From positions 1 to 64,000 of the forward strand of contig JAUNPK010000014.1 in assembly GCA_030536855.1 (NCBI GenBank): DNA of 64,000 nucleotides, in the 5' to 3' direction. The translations under genes were made by a program, and so were the position numbers. The notes under the pieces are model-generated. The model made no database searches and was not told the DNA's origin. It worked only from the letters and a program-made list of their open reading frames with translations. Source of the stretch: Eubacteriales bacterium. Lineage in GTDB: Bacteria > Bacillota > Clostridia > Lachnospirales > Lachnospiraceae. Shown here piece after piece: positions 1-8,197 of the stretch; position 1 is the first letter of the stretch, and each line of letters opens with the position of its first letter.

Positions 1-54
1 GAGAGCATCTGCCTTACAAGCAGAGGGTCACAGGTTCGAGCCCTGTAGGTCCCA
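1..54 (+). tRNA. tRNA-Val (TAC), 3' part only
   Basis: The window opens inside this gene. The anticodon loop CTTACAA gives anticodon TAC (Val), followed by a complete T arm and the 3' acceptor AGGTCCC plus discriminator A. The visible part is identical to the complete tRNA-Val near 62735, so the assignment is secure. No CCA is encoded. Confidence 0.93.
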
Positions 55-63
55 TATTTACAA

Positions 64-150
64 GCCGGTGTGGCGGAACTGGCAGACGCACAGGACTTAA
101 AATCCTGCGGGACTTATACTCCCATACGGGTTCGATTCCCGTTGCCGGCA
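64..150 (+). tRNA. tRNA-Leu (TAA)
   Basis: Acceptor GCCGGTG pairs with TGCCGGC using G-U pairs at the base. The anticodon loop CTTAAAA gives TAA (Leu). The long variable arm (CGGGACTTATACTCCC region) is expected of a class II Leu tRNA. CCA is not encoded. Confidence 0.95.
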
Positions 151-169
151 TTGTTTTCCCAATAAGTAT

Positions 170-243
170 GTACGTGTAGCTCAGCTGGATAGAGCGTCTG
201 GCTACGGACCAGAAGGTCGCGAGTTCGAATCTTGTCACGTACA
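170..243 (+). tRNA. tRNA-Arg (ACG)
   Basis: Acceptor GTACGTG pairs with CACGTAC. The anticodon loop CTACGGA gives ACG, read as ICG after adenosine deamination, which decodes CGN Arg codons. It is the last gene of the first tRNA cluster and is followed at once by a terminator. Confidence 0.95.
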
Positions 244-247
244 TTTG

Positions 248-273
248 CCTTGCAGTATATGCAAGGTTTTTTT
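248..273 (+). terminator. Rho-independent terminator of first tRNA cluster
   Basis: Stem CCTTGCA / TGCAAGG with a 5-nt loop, followed by seven T residues. It starts 5 nt after tRNA-Arg. Confidence 0.85.
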
Positions 274-409
274 ATTTTATTTTATTTTGTTAATTAACAA
301 TAATATGCTTTGTTTTATTTTGGAATTATTTTTTGTTTTTGAAAGTATGAATAAATATTTATGTTTTTGAGATAATATCTATTGTAAATCAATAAAGGAG
401 GACATAAAT

Positions 410-592
410 ATGTCAACTAAGAATTCATCTAACAGTTATAATTCATCAAATGAATCAAATTCAACAAACTCATCAAATGCATCAAAAAATTCATCTAAGA
501 ATTCATCAAATGCTAAAAATTCTTCAAAGAATGCCGGAAACAAGGCCAGCAATTCAAGCAATTCTTCAGAGAACGAATCTGATTGCTATTAG
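410..592 (+). CDS. Ser/Asn-rich low-complexity small protein, function unknown
   Basis: A 60-residue protein; 23 residues are Ser and 16 are Asn, mostly as spaced SSN/NSS units with a few Lys, and a distinct end ESDCY. A strong ribosome binding site (AAAGGAGG, about 8 nt before ATG) argues that it is translated. There is no signal peptide, membrane segment or known domain. It sits alone, about 135 bp after a terminator and about 110 bp before the next gene. The gene's DNA is a degenerate repeat of AATTCATC-like units, so it could expand or contract by slippage. I do not recognise a family; a disordered or aggregation-prone role is only a guess. Confidence 0.7.
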   Translation: MSTKNSSNSYNSSNESNSTNSSNASKNSSKNSSNAKNSSKNAGNKASNSSNSSENESDCY

Positions 593-602
593 TAATTTTA
601 TA

Positions 603-621
603 ATGGCTGCTTTGCAGCCAT
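603..621. other. Perfect 8-bp hairpin after the Ser/Asn-rich gene
   Basis: ATGGCTGC-TTT-GCAGCCAT lies 10 nt after the stop codon. No T tract follows, so it is not a canonical intrinsic terminator; it may stabilise the 3' end of the transcript. Confidence 0.4.
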
Positions 622-700
622 ACATAGTTAAAAATTATATATCAGTATAAAATTCATATATTAATGCATAGATTATAATAAAAGATTTTGGTGTTTAAAT

Positions 701-1066
701 ATGAATTGTGAATTGATTGGACAGACCAAATTTGATTATTATGTCGATAATCCGTATTCTGTAATTATTGATGTCAGAAATGAGGAATTGTTTCAAATTT
801 CCCATATATTTAAAGCTGTTAATATTCCTTATAATAAGCTTTCGGATTATATCAGACACAATATTAAAGATGAGAATAATATTGATATATTAACATATAA
901 GGACATATTTCAGAATAAAAGAAAGACCTATGTGATATATTGTGAAAAGGGAACTAATAGTCTGATAATCGGTAATATGCTAGGAGAATTAGGTTATTTT
1001 ACAAAATCACTTGTTGGGGGAATTATAGGATATCATGGCAGATATTTAGTTAATAATGATAATTGA
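701..1066 (+). CDS. Rhodanese-like domain protein
   Basis: A 121-residue single rhodanese-like domain. It has the entry motif VIIDVRNEELF near residue 22, the substrate-loop approach NIPY near 43, and the candidate active-site Cys in YCEKGTNS near residue 86, where rhodaneses carry the persulfide-forming Cys. The ending LVGGIIGYHG matches the family's GG-x-W-like end. There is no signal peptide, so it is cytosolic. The ribosome binding site is weak. Rhodaneses move sulfane sulfur; the real substrate is unknown. It precedes the methyltransferase gene by 52 bp. Confidence 0.75.
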   Translation: MNCELIGQTKFDYYVDNPYSVIIDVRNEELFQISHIFKAVNIPYNKLSDYIRHNIKDENNIDILTYKDIFQNKRKTYVIYCEKGTNSLIIGNMLGELGYFTKSLVGGIIGYHGRYLVNNDN

Positions 1067-1118
1067 CACATATTTGTGTTAGCTTTAATATATAGGTATA
1101 TGTACTTGTGGAGGATAT

Positions 1119-2261
1119 ATGAACAAATATGAGTTAATTGCGCCATGTCACTTTGGACTTGAATCTGTGCTTAAGAGAGAAGTATATGATTTGGGATATG
1201 ATATTGCTGCTGTAGAGGATGGCAAAGTGACATTTGAGGGAGATGAAGAGGCTATATGTCGTGCCAATATTAATCTTAGAACGGCAGAACGTATTTTAAT
1301 AAAAGTTGGACAGTTTAATGCATATACATTTACAGAATTATTTGATAAAACAAAGGATTTGCCATGGGAGAAATATATACCTGTAAATGGTAAATTCTGG
1401 GTTACAAAGGCTAATTCTGTTAACAGTAAACTTTTCAGCCCTTCAGATATTCAATCAATTGTAAAGAAAGCTATTGTAGAGAGATTGAAATCAGTCTATG
1501 GAGTTTCCTGGTTTAAGGAAGACGGGGATAGCTATCCTATAAGAGTTAATATTATGAAGGACAGGGTTACAATTGGGCTTGATACTTCAGGTGATTCTCT
1601 TCACAAAAGAGGATACAGACCTGTTTCCGGTAAAGCACCTATTTCTGAAACACTGGCAGCATCTTTGATTATGTTAACACCATGGAAAGGTGATAGAATT
1701 CTTATAGATCCTTTTTGCGGAAGTGGTACATTTCCTATTGAAGCTGCGATGATTGCTGCAAATATTGCACCTGGAATGAATAGAAATTTCACGGCCCAGA
1801 AATGGACTAATTTTATCAATAAAGAATTATGGTATGATGCAGTTGAAGAAGCAGAAGATTTAATTAACACAGATATTGAAACTGATATTCAAGGTTATGA
1901 TATTGATGGAAATGTGATTAGGATTGCAAAAGAAAATGCAGCTAATGCAGGAGTTGATAAGTTGATACATTTTCAAGAGAGAGGTGTTAAGGATTTAAGC
2001 CATCATAAGAAATATGGATTTATAATTACTAATCCGCCTTACGGTGAAAGATTGGAAGATAAAGATACCCTTCCATCAATTTATACGGATTTTGGCAGGC
2101 AATTTGCTAAGTTGGACTCATGGTCAGCTTACATGATTACTTCTTATGAAGATGCAGTTAAATATTTCGGAAGAAAGGCTGATAAGAATAGAAAAATTTA
2201 TAACGGAATGTTAAAGACATATTTTTACACATTTCAGGGGCCTAAACCGCCGAAGAAATAA
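1119..2261 (+). CDS. THUMP-domain class I rRNA (guanine-N2) methyltransferase, YpsC/RlmL-type
   Basis: 380 residues with an N-terminal THUMP RNA-binding domain (about 1-165) and a C-terminal Rossmann methyltransferase. The SAM-binding motif DPFCGSGTFPIEAA lies near residue 195, and the catalytic motif IV TNPPYGER near residue 305 is the N-P-P-Y signature of amino-group methyltransferases. Length and order match COG0116 enzymes such as Bacillus YpsC, which modify 23S rRNA. The ribosome binding site is GGAGG, about 6 nt before ATG. The next gene, rdgB, follows after 25 bp, so the two are probably co-transcribed. Confidence 0.88.
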   Translation: MNKYELIAPCHFGLESVLKREVYDLGYDIAAVEDGKVTFEGDEEAICRANINLRTAERILIKVGQFNAYTFTELFDKTKDLPWEKYIPVNGKFWVTKANSVNSKLFSPSDIQSIVKKAIVERLKSVYGVSWFKEDGDSYPIRVNIMKDRVTIGLDTSGDSLHKRGYRPVSGKAPISETLAASLIMLTPWKGDRILIDPFCGSGTFPIEAAMIAANIAPGMNRNFTAQKWTNFINKELWYDAVEEAEDLINTDIETDIQGYDIDGNVIRIAKENAANAGVDKLIHFQERGVKDLSHHKKYGFIITNPPYGERLEDKDTLPSIYTDFGRQFAKLDSWSAYMITSYEDAVKYFGRKADKNRKIYNGMLKTYFYTFQGPKPPKK

Positions 2262-2286
2262 AAATGATTTTTGAAAGGCATTTACG

Positions 2287-2874
2287 ATGAAAAAGATAAT
2301 TTTGGCATCCAATAATAAGGATAAGATAAAAGAGGTCAAAGAAATATTAAAAGGCTATGAGGTTATTTCTTTAAAAGAAGCGGGAATTGATGCAGATGTG
2401 GAGGAGAATGGAATCACATTTGAGGAGAATGCACTTATTAAGGCGAGAGCTATTGCAAAGCTTACAGGAGAACTGACTATGGCAGATGATTCAGGCTTGG
2501 AAATAGATGCCCTTAACAAGGAACCGGGAATACATTCTGCCAGATATATGGGACATGATACTTCCTACGATATAAAAAACAGAGCTTTATTGGACAGGCT
2601 TAAGGGAGTAGAAGGTAATGACAGAAGTGGACGTTTTGTATGTGCCATAGCTGTTGTGTTTCCGGATGGACGAGAAATGGTTAAAAGAGGCACAATGGAA
2701 GGACTTATAGCAAAGGAAATAAAAGGAAATAACGGTTTTGGATACGATCCTATTGTTTATCTGCCGGAGTATGGTATGACATCGGCAGAACTTTCTCCTG
2801 AGGAGAAGAATAAAATCAGTCATAGGGGTAAGGCACTGGCTATGATAAAGGAAGAATTAGACTTAATAAAATAA
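2287..2874 (+). CDS. rdgB: XTP/dITP diphosphatase (HAM1/RdgB family)
   Basis: 195 residues, the usual length. It begins IILASNNKDKIKEV, the SxNxxK phosphate-binding motif of the HAM1 family. TMADDSGLEIDAL near residue 66 carries the metal-binding Asp residues, GIHSARY follows, and NGFGYDPI near residue 149 and ISHRGKA near 178 are family signatures. It removes deaminated purine nucleotides (ITP, dITP, XTP) from the pool, giving monophosphate and pyrophosphate. It is in an apparent operon with the upstream methyltransferase and is followed by a metallophosphoesterase, an order common in Clostridia. Confidence 0.93.
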   Translation: MKKIILASNNKDKIKEVKEILKGYEVISLKEAGIDADVEENGITFEENALIKARAIAKLTGELTMADDSGLEIDALNKEPGIHSARYMGHDTSYDIKNRALLDRLKGVEGNDRSGRFVCAIAVVFPDGREMVKRGTMEGLIAKEIKGNNGFGYDPIVYLPEYGMTSAELSPEEKNKISHRGKALAMIKEELDLIK

Positions 2875-2950
2875 TGTACTGTGATTTTATTGTATATTTT
2901 AATAAACAAGAATTGTTAAATTTAAAATTAATTTATTTTTGGAGGTATAC

Positions 2951-3433
2951 ATGCAGAGGATAATGATTGTAAGCGACTCCCACAGACGTCACGGCAATCT
3001 TGCAGAAGCGATTTACAGAGAAGGTGATATTGATTTGTTAATACATCTTGGGGACATTGAAGGGGAAGAGGATATAATAACGGAGATGGCCGGATGTGAA
3101 ACAATAATGATATCAGGTAATAACGATTTCTTTTCTCCATTGGAAAGAGAGATGGAAATTACGCTGGGAGGTAAGAATGTATGGCTTACACACGGGCATT
3201 ATTATTATGTATCTCTCGATTTAAGTACCATAAGAGATGAAGCTGTATCAAAAGGAGCAGATATTGTAATGTTTGGGCATACCCACAGACCCGTTATCAT
3301 TAATGATGATGAGGTGACACTGATAAATCCGGGAAGCATATCTTATCCGAGACAGGCTGATGGAATCCCTACGTACATACTGTTAGAAATTGATGATGAA
3401 GGGGAATTTCATTTTACTTTAAAGAATGTATAG
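2951..3433 (+). CDS. Metallophosphoesterase, YfcE/MJ0936 family
   Basis: 160 residues. It has the calcineurin-like phosphoesterase motifs in order: SDSHRR near residue 7, HLGDIEG near 32, ISGNNDFF near 55, WLTHGHYY near 78 and FGHTHRP near 108. These residues ligate the two catalytic metals. YfcE-type enzymes are small cytosolic phosphodiesterases of uncertain natural substrate. I take the ATG at 2951 as the start because GGAGG (2941-2945) sits 5 nt before it; an in-frame TTG at 2939 overlaps that site and is unlikely. Confidence 0.88.
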   Translation: MQRIMIVSDSHRRHGNLAEAIYREGDIDLLIHLGDIEGEEDIITEMAGCETIMISGNNDFFSPLEREMEITLGGKNVWLTHGHYYYVSLDLSTIRDEAVSKGADIVMFGHTHRPVIINDDEVTLINPGSISYPRQADGIPTYILLEIDDEGEFHFTLKNV

Positions 3434-3513
3434 TTTTAGTAATACTGGTAAAATGATGTAAAATGTGAGTTAAAATGTGATAGAGAAATAACAAAATTTT
3501 TTAAAAAAAGGTG

Positions 3514-3542
3514 TTGACAACATATAAACCATATTATATAAT
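3514..3542 (+). promoter_or_regulatory. Consensus sigma-A promoter of second tRNA cluster
   Basis: TTGACA (3514-3519), a 17-bp spacer and TATAAT (3537-3542) match the consensus at all positions, about 35 bp ahead of tRNA-Pro. Confidence 0.88.
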
Positions 3543-3576
3543 CAATCTTGCGTTGCGGTAAGGAACGCAGGTAAAA

Positions 3577-3651
3577 CGGGGTGTGGCTCAGCTTGGCTAG
3601 AGCGCTTGATTTGGGATCAAGAGGTCGCAGGTTCGAATCCTGTCACCCCGA
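3577..3651 (+). tRNA. tRNA-Pro (TGG)
   Basis: Acceptor CGGGGTG pairs with CACCCCG, discriminator A. The anticodon loop TTTGGGA gives TGG. First gene of a six-tRNA operon that ends at a terminator near 4127. Confidence 0.95.
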
Positions 3652-3675
3652 CTTACAAGTAAATAATCCGATTAT

Positions 3676-3746
3676 GCGGGTGTAGTTCAATGGTAGAACA
3701 CTAGCCTTCCAAGCTAGATACGTGGGTTCGATTCCCATCACCCGCT
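3676..3746 (+). tRNA. tRNA-Gly (TCC)
   Basis: Acceptor GCGGGTG pairs with CACCCGC, discriminator T. The anticodon loop CTTCCAA gives TCC. Confidence 0.95.
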
Positions 3747-3750
3747 TTGT

Positions 3751-3824
<74 letters not shown>

Positions 3825-3850
3825 CTTTTTTTTTATCAAATTGGTGATAT

Positions 3851-3925
3851 GGTGGGTATAGCGCAGTTGGTTAGCGCGTCAGATTGTGGCTCTGAAGGTC
3901 TAGGGTTCGAATCCCTATACCCACC
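3851..3925 (+). tRNA. tRNA-His (GTG)
   Basis: The acceptor carries the His-specific extra G(-1) opposite C73 (GGTGGGTA / TACCCACC). The anticodon stem-loop gives GTG. Confidence 0.95.
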
Positions 3926-3939
3926 CTTTACATGATTAT

Positions 3940-4012
3940 TGGGCTATCGCCAAGCGGTAAGGCACAGGGTTTTGATCCCTGCATTACGCTGGTTCGAATC
4001 CAGCTAGCCCAG
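3940..4012 (+). tRNA. tRNA-Gln (TTG)
   Basis: Acceptor TGGGCTA pairs with TAGCCCA. The anticodon loop TTTTGAT gives TTG. The U1-A72 pair is typical of Gln tRNAs. Confidence 0.94.
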
Positions 4013-4045
4013 CTTGGATTGATAGAATCCAAATTTTGTTTATGA

Positions 4046-4118
4046 GGGCTCATAGCTCAGTTGGTAGAGCACTAGACTTTTAATCTAGGTGTCCCGGGTT
4101 CGAACCCCGGTGGGCTCA
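4046..4118 (+). tRNA. tRNA-Lys (TTT)
   Basis: Acceptor GGGCTCA pairs with TGGGCTC using two G-U pairs. The anticodon loop CTTTTAA gives TTT. Last gene of the cluster. Confidence 0.93.
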
Positions 4119-4126
4119 TTAAAAAA

Positions 4127-4169
4127 GGCTTGTTTACTGGATTTGTTCCAATAAGCAAGTCTTTTTTTA
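4127..4169 (+). terminator. Terminator of the six-tRNA operon
   Basis: GGCTTGTTTACTGG pairs with CCAATAAGCAAGTC (with G-U pairs and one mismatch) around a short loop, followed by seven T residues. Confidence 0.85.
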
Positions 4170-4244
4170 TTGAAATATTCAGTTAAAATGAACTCAAAAT
4201 AATACAGAATGAATTAATAATTATTGAAAACGAGGATTATGATA

Positions 4245-5261
4245 ATGAACACAAAAACACAAGGAACAAATACAACAACAGACACAACAATGCATACGAC
4301 GACATTTACGACATCAGTAAACGGTGAAATAAAGAAAAATTATTTACAGAAGACATGGGTTGTATGTGCGCTTGCACTTGTATGTACATTTCTATGGGGA
4401 AGCGCATCACCTTGTATTAAATTAGGATATGCACTTTTTCAGATACCATCAAGTGAAACATGGACACAGGTGTTGTTTGCGGGAACACGTTTTGTATTTG
4501 CTGGTGTGCTGACTATTCTTATAGGTAGTGCACTTAACCGTAAGATGTTGGTTCCAACTAAGTCTTCTATTCCGAGTATTGCAAAGCTTGGTTTATTCCA
4601 GACTATATTGCAGTATATATTCTTTTACATAGGACTTGCACATAATAGTGGTGTTAAGGCATCTATTATTAATGGCTCTAATACATTTTTCGTAATAATA
4701 TTAGCCGGACTTGTGTTTCATCAGGAAAAACTTAGCTTGAAGAAAATAGCAGGTTGTATCATAGGTTTTGCAGGTGTTATAGTCGTAAGTATGAATGGAA
4801 AGTCGATAGATATGAATCTTAGTCTTATGGGAGACGGAAGCCTGTTTTTATGTGCGATATCATATGGAGTATCTTCATGTCTTATGAAGAATTATTCCAA
4901 GAAAGATAATCCGGTTATGTTAAGTGGATATCAGTTCATATTTGGTGGAATTGTTATGATTATCCTAGGATTACTTATGGGTGGAAGAATCACACATGTA
5001 TCAGTAAGCGCCATACTTATGCTTTTTTATCTTGCATGTATATCGGCTGTTGCATATTCACTCTGGGGAATACTACTTAAGCATAATCCGGTATCCAAGG
5101 TTGCTATATTTGGCTTTACTAATCCTGTGTTTGGTGTACTGCTTTCAGCATGGTGGTTAGGAGAAGGCGGTAAGGAATTAGGTATAAATGCGTTGATAGC
5201 TCTTATACTTGTGTGCATAGGTATATTGATTGTTAATGTACATCCTAAGGAAGCAGGATGA
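4245..5261 (+). CDS. DMT-family (EamA) transporter
   Basis: 338 residues with about ten membrane helices in two EamA repeats, starting after residue 35. The first repeat contains LWGSASPCIKLGY and the conserved pattern GLAHNSGVKASIINGSN. Members export or import small metabolites; the substrate cannot be read from sequence. The first 30 residues are an unusual Thr-rich cytosolic tail (TTTDTTMHTTTFTTS). I prefer the ATG at 4245 because GAGG at 4232-4235 lies 9 nt before it; ATG 4239 and TTG 4224 are in frame but worse placed. It stands alone, between the tRNA operon and a two-component system. Confidence 0.82.
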   Translation: MNTKTQGTNTTTDTTMHTTTFTTSVNGEIKKNYLQKTWVVCALALVCTFLWGSASPCIKLGYALFQIPSSETWTQVLFAGTRFVFAGVLTILIGSALNRKMLVPTKSSIPSIAKLGLFQTILQYIFFYIGLAHNSGVKASIINGSNTFFVIILAGLVFHQEKLSLKKIAGCIIGFAGVIVVSMNGKSIDMNLSLMGDGSLFLCAISYGVSSCLMKNYSKKDNPVMLSGYQFIFGGIVMIILGLLMGGRITHVSVSAILMLFYLACISAVAYSLWGILLKHNPVSKVAIFGFTNPVFGVLLSAWWLGEGGKELGINALIALILVCIGILIVNVHPKEAG

Positions 5262-5379
5262 GGCGACTAATGTTAAAGACATATAGATATTTAGGTTTAA
5301 TAAAAAACATAAAAAATGATGATTAGTATAAAAAATTATATAAGATTAGTTTTAATTAATAGATGGGAGAACAGAGATT

Positions 5380-6093
5380 ATGATTTTAATTTTAGAGGAC
5401 GACAGGGAAATAGGTGAAAGCCTAAAAGAAATTCTGGTAAATAAAGGGTATGAGGCAGTCACGGTAACTGATGTGGCAGATTTCTACAGAACATGGGATT
5501 CAAAAAACAATACAGTATTGAAGAGAGAAGTGGAAACAGAATGCTCAGAGGTAGAGCTTTTTATATTGGATGTCAAGCTTCCGGATGGCAGTGGATTTGA
5601 TGTGTGTAAATATATCAGAAAGTCAAATAATACTCCCGTCATTTTTCTTACCTCCTATGATGATGAAGAATCAGTTGTAAAGGGGCTTGATATAGGAGGG
5701 GATGATTATATTACAAAGCCCTTTAAGACTGCGGAGCTTCTGTCGAGAATCGCTGCCAATATAAGGCGAAGTAAATTTAATGTTGGAAGTAGTTATAGTA
5801 AAGGTGATTTGGAGATACATTTTGACCAATATAAGGTTGTAAAGAATGGAAAGGAGTTAAATATCTCAACAAAGGAATTTGAGATAATAAAATTATTAAT
5901 TGAAAATAAAGGAAAAGTGGTGCGAAGAGAGAGTATATTTCAACGGATTTGGGATGAACAGGGGAATTTTGTTGAATATAATACCCTGACAGTTGCCATA
6001 AGCAGAATAAAGGCCAAATTAGGCACATACACAGAAGGTCAGAAGCAGTACATAGAAACAATAAGAAATGTAGGATATAGGTGGTTAGATTAA
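5380..6093 (+). CDS. OmpR-family response regulator
   Basis: 237 residues: a receiver domain with acidic pair DD at 7-8, phospho-acceptor Asp64 in ILDVKLPDG, Thr/Ser in FLTSYDD and Lys in YITKPF, then a winged-helix DNA-binding domain (about 140-237) ending NVGYRWLD. The receiver has an insertion of roughly a dozen residues between beta2 and beta3 (WDSKNNTVLKREVETE) compared with the usual Asp near 52. It is followed 1 bp later by its probable kinase. The tandem sites at 7357-7373 ahead of the downstream ABC genes are its likely target. Confidence 0.9.
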   Translation: MILILEDDREIGESLKEILVNKGYEAVTVTDVADFYRTWDSKNNTVLKREVETECSEVELFILDVKLPDGSGFDVCKYIRKSNNTPVIFLTSYDDEESVVKGLDIGGDDYITKPFKTAELLSRIAANIRRSKFNVGSSYSKGDLEIHFDQYKVVKNGKELNISTKEFEIIKLLIENKGKVVRRESIFQRIWDEQGNFVEYNTLTVAISRIKAKLGTYTEGQKQYIETIRNVGYRWLD

Positions 6094-6094
6094 T

Positions 6095-7342
6095 ATGAGT
6101 ATGGGGAATATGGAAAAAGTACAGATGGAATTAAAAAGATTCAGACGAAATCAGACTGTTATTCTTTTAAGTATTATTTTTGTGAATTTCGCGGTTATAG
6201 CAGGAGTAGTAGGTTATTTCAGTGCGAAAGAAAAAGCTTTGTGCGGTTCAATATATTTGGACAGTGAGACTATGGGTATAAATGCAGTGTCGCATTTCTT
6301 AAATCTTGATATAAGTTCTTCCAATATAGAAGCCGGACTGTCAGCTATGCAACAGTCAGGATACGGAAGCGGTGGGTTTTTATATGCCTCAAGAATAAAT
6401 GGTGAAGTGTATGCCTTTGCTGTACTCACAATAATAATGGTTACATTATTGGGAGTGGGTTTGTACAACTGCTACAGGATAGGAAGGAAAGCCCTATACG
6501 TACAGGTTGAGGAGATTATTAATGACAACAATGACTTAAAGGTGCGTATAGACAATGAGAGGAAGTATAATGAAAAGCAATACAAGAAAATGCAGGATTT
6601 TACGGAAAATATTGCCCATCAGATAAAGACACCTCTGTCTGTGATAGCGATGAAGCTTGATATGTTGAAGGAATGGCTGGTGGAAATAACAGGGGAATCT
6701 ATGTCGGTAGATGATGTGGATAATATCAGTGCTTTTAAAGAAAAATGTAAACACTATGAAGAGATGATTGACATTTGTACGAAAAATACCTTCAAGATAA
6801 AAGCTTTTATAAAAGACTTGCTGGATATAAGCCGGATTGAATCGGGAAAGGTGATTCTGGCTGACGACGAAATTGAAATTGATTCTATGCTGACAGAGAG
6901 TATTAATAATTGCACTGTAGATGCTAAGAACGTAGTGACGAATTTTAATGATGACAGAATACATATTTTTGCTGATGAAGGTTGGTTAATAGAGGCATTT
7001 GTTAATATACTGGACAATTGTGGCAGCTATATAAAGGATATAGATGGAGGAAGGGTATATGTAGACGTTATCGGAAAAAATGATTCATGCGAAATTACTG
7101 TTTCTGACAACGGAGATGGTATTTCAATTGAAAATTATAATAATATTTTCAGCCGTTTTGAGACCGGTGGGGGACAGGGAGACTTTCGTTTTGGTATAGG
7201 ACTTAATCTGTCCAAACTTATTATTGAAGCGCATAACGGAAGAATTAAGGCAGGTAACAGTGAAGAACACGGTGGGGCAGAATTCAAAGTGATATTACCT
7301 ATATATAAATTAAAAAGTAAATGGGGAAAAACATTATCTTAA
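6095..7342 (+). CDS. Sensor histidine kinase with short extracytoplasmic domain
   Basis: 415 residues. Membrane helices at about 20-42 and 106-126 flank a 63-residue external segment. A coiled-coil linker follows, then the dimerisation box NIAHQIKTPLSV with phospho-acceptor His175, the N box FVNILDNCGSY, the G1 box SDNGDGIS, and the G2 box FGIGLNLSK. The external domain is larger than in BceS-type kinases, so this system may sense a ligand directly. The partner regulator is immediately upstream and an ABC exporter is downstream. Confidence 0.9.
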   Translation: MSMGNMEKVQMELKRFRRNQTVILLSIIFVNFAVIAGVVGYFSAKEKALCGSIYLDSETMGINAVSHFLNLDISSSNIEAGLSAMQQSGYGSGGFLYASRINGEVYAFAVLTIIMVTLLGVGLYNCYRIGRKALYVQVEEIINDNNDLKVRIDNERKYNEKQYKKMQDFTENIAHQIKTPLSVIAMKLDMLKEWLVEITGESMSVDDVDNISAFKEKCKHYEEMIDICTKNTFKIKAFIKDLLDISRIESGKVILADDEIEIDSMLTESINNCTVDAKNVVTNFNDDRIHIFADEGWLIEAFVNILDNCGSYIKDIDGGRVYVDVIGKNDSCEITVSDNGDGISIENYNNIFSRFETGGGQGDFRFGIGLNLSKLIIEAHNGRIKAGNSEEHGGAEFKVILPIYKLKSKWGKTLS

Positions 7343-7356
7343 AATTTCATCTTATA

Positions 7357-7389
7357 TGTAAGTTTTGTGTAAGCTGTTTCTTGTATAGT
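7357..7389 (+). promoter_or_regulatory. OmpR-type tandem binding site and -10 element upstream of ABC exporter genes
   Basis: TGTAAG at 7357-7362 and 7368-7373 form an 11-bp-period direct repeat, the geometry used by PhoB/OmpR-family dimers. Eleven bp later lies TATAGT (7384-7389) with no good -35, as expected for an activator-dependent promoter. An 11-bp sequence CTTATATGTAA occurs at 7351 and again at 7485. Confidence 0.55.
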
Positions 7390-7522
7390 TAATTTAGCAT
7401 AAATCTTTAATGCAAAGAAACAGGTAATTGCAAAAGGCATACATTACATAAACATACATCTAATCTTAGTCAGGTCCGCAATTACTTATATGTAAAGAAT
7501 TAATATGAGGAGGCGACAATTT

Positions 7523-8194
7523 ATGGATGGAATTTTAAGGGCTGATGGCATTTCCAGAACTTATATTACAGGTCAGGTTAAGGTTGAGGCATTAAAAAAA
7601 TGTAATGTATTAATCAAAAAGGGAGAATTTACAGCTATTATTGGAAAGAGTGGTTCAGGTAAATCAACTTTATTGAGAATACTTGGGACAATGGATAAAC
7701 CTGACGAGGGCAAGGTGTATATTAACGAGGTTGAGATTCAGGGGTTAAAGGATAAAAAGTTATCTGAATTCAGAAGAAAAAATATAGGTTTTATTTACCA
7801 GAATTACAGTTTAATACCGGAATATACGGCATATGAAAATATAATTTTACCTTTAGTGCTGGATCATAAAAATCCAGATAAAGAAGAAGTAGCAGAATTA
7901 TTAGAATCCTTGGAAATAGAACATTGCAGAGATAAATTTCCAAGTCAGATGTCAGGAGGAGAACAGCAGAGAGTCGCCATTGCAAGGGCGATGGTTACAC
8001 ATCCCAGTGTTGTGTTTGCAGATGAACCTACGGGAAATCTTGATGCAGGCAGCGCTGAAGTCGTGGCCAAGATGTTGTCTATGGCATCCTTAAAATATCA
8101 GCAGACCATAGTTATGGTTACACATGACAAGCAGATGGCGGAATATGCAGACAGAATCCTTACTATCGTTGATGGAACAGTGATAGGAGGGTAG
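7523..8194 (+). CDS. ABC transporter ATPase, MacB/BceA-type
   Basis: 223 residues: Walker A GKSGSGKST near residue 42, Q loop IYQNYSL, signature SGGEQQRVAIARAM, Walker B VVFADEPTGNLD and H-loop His in VTHDKQ. The EPTGNLD form is typical of MacB/LolD/BceA subunits that work with FtsX-type permeases. The start is ATG 7523, 9 nt after AGGAGG (7508-7513); an upstream ATG at 7505 lies inside that region. The permease gene follows after 3 bp. Together with the upstream kinase/regulator it forms an antimicrobial-peptide or envelope-stress module. Confidence 0.92.
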   Translation: MDGILRADGISRTYITGQVKVEALKKCNVLIKKGEFTAIIGKSGSGKSTLLRILGTMDKPDEGKVYINEVEIQGLKDKKLSEFRRKNIGFIYQNYSLIPEYTAYENIILPLVLDHKNPDKEEVAELLESLEIEHCRDKFPSQMSGGEQQRVAIARAMVTHPSVVFADEPTGNLDAGSAEVVAKMLSMASLKYQQTIVMVTHDKQMAEYADRILTIVDGTVIGG

Positions 8195-8197
8195 GCT

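Noticed and set aside
14..244. Minus-strand reading frame over the first tRNA cluster
   Set aside because: It lies entirely across tRNA-Val, tRNA-Leu and tRNA-Arg, with no ribosome binding site.
410..592. AATTCATC-like repeats considered as a CRISPR or direct-repeat array
   Set aside because: Units are short, irregular and in one coding frame with a strong ribosome binding site; there are no spacers.
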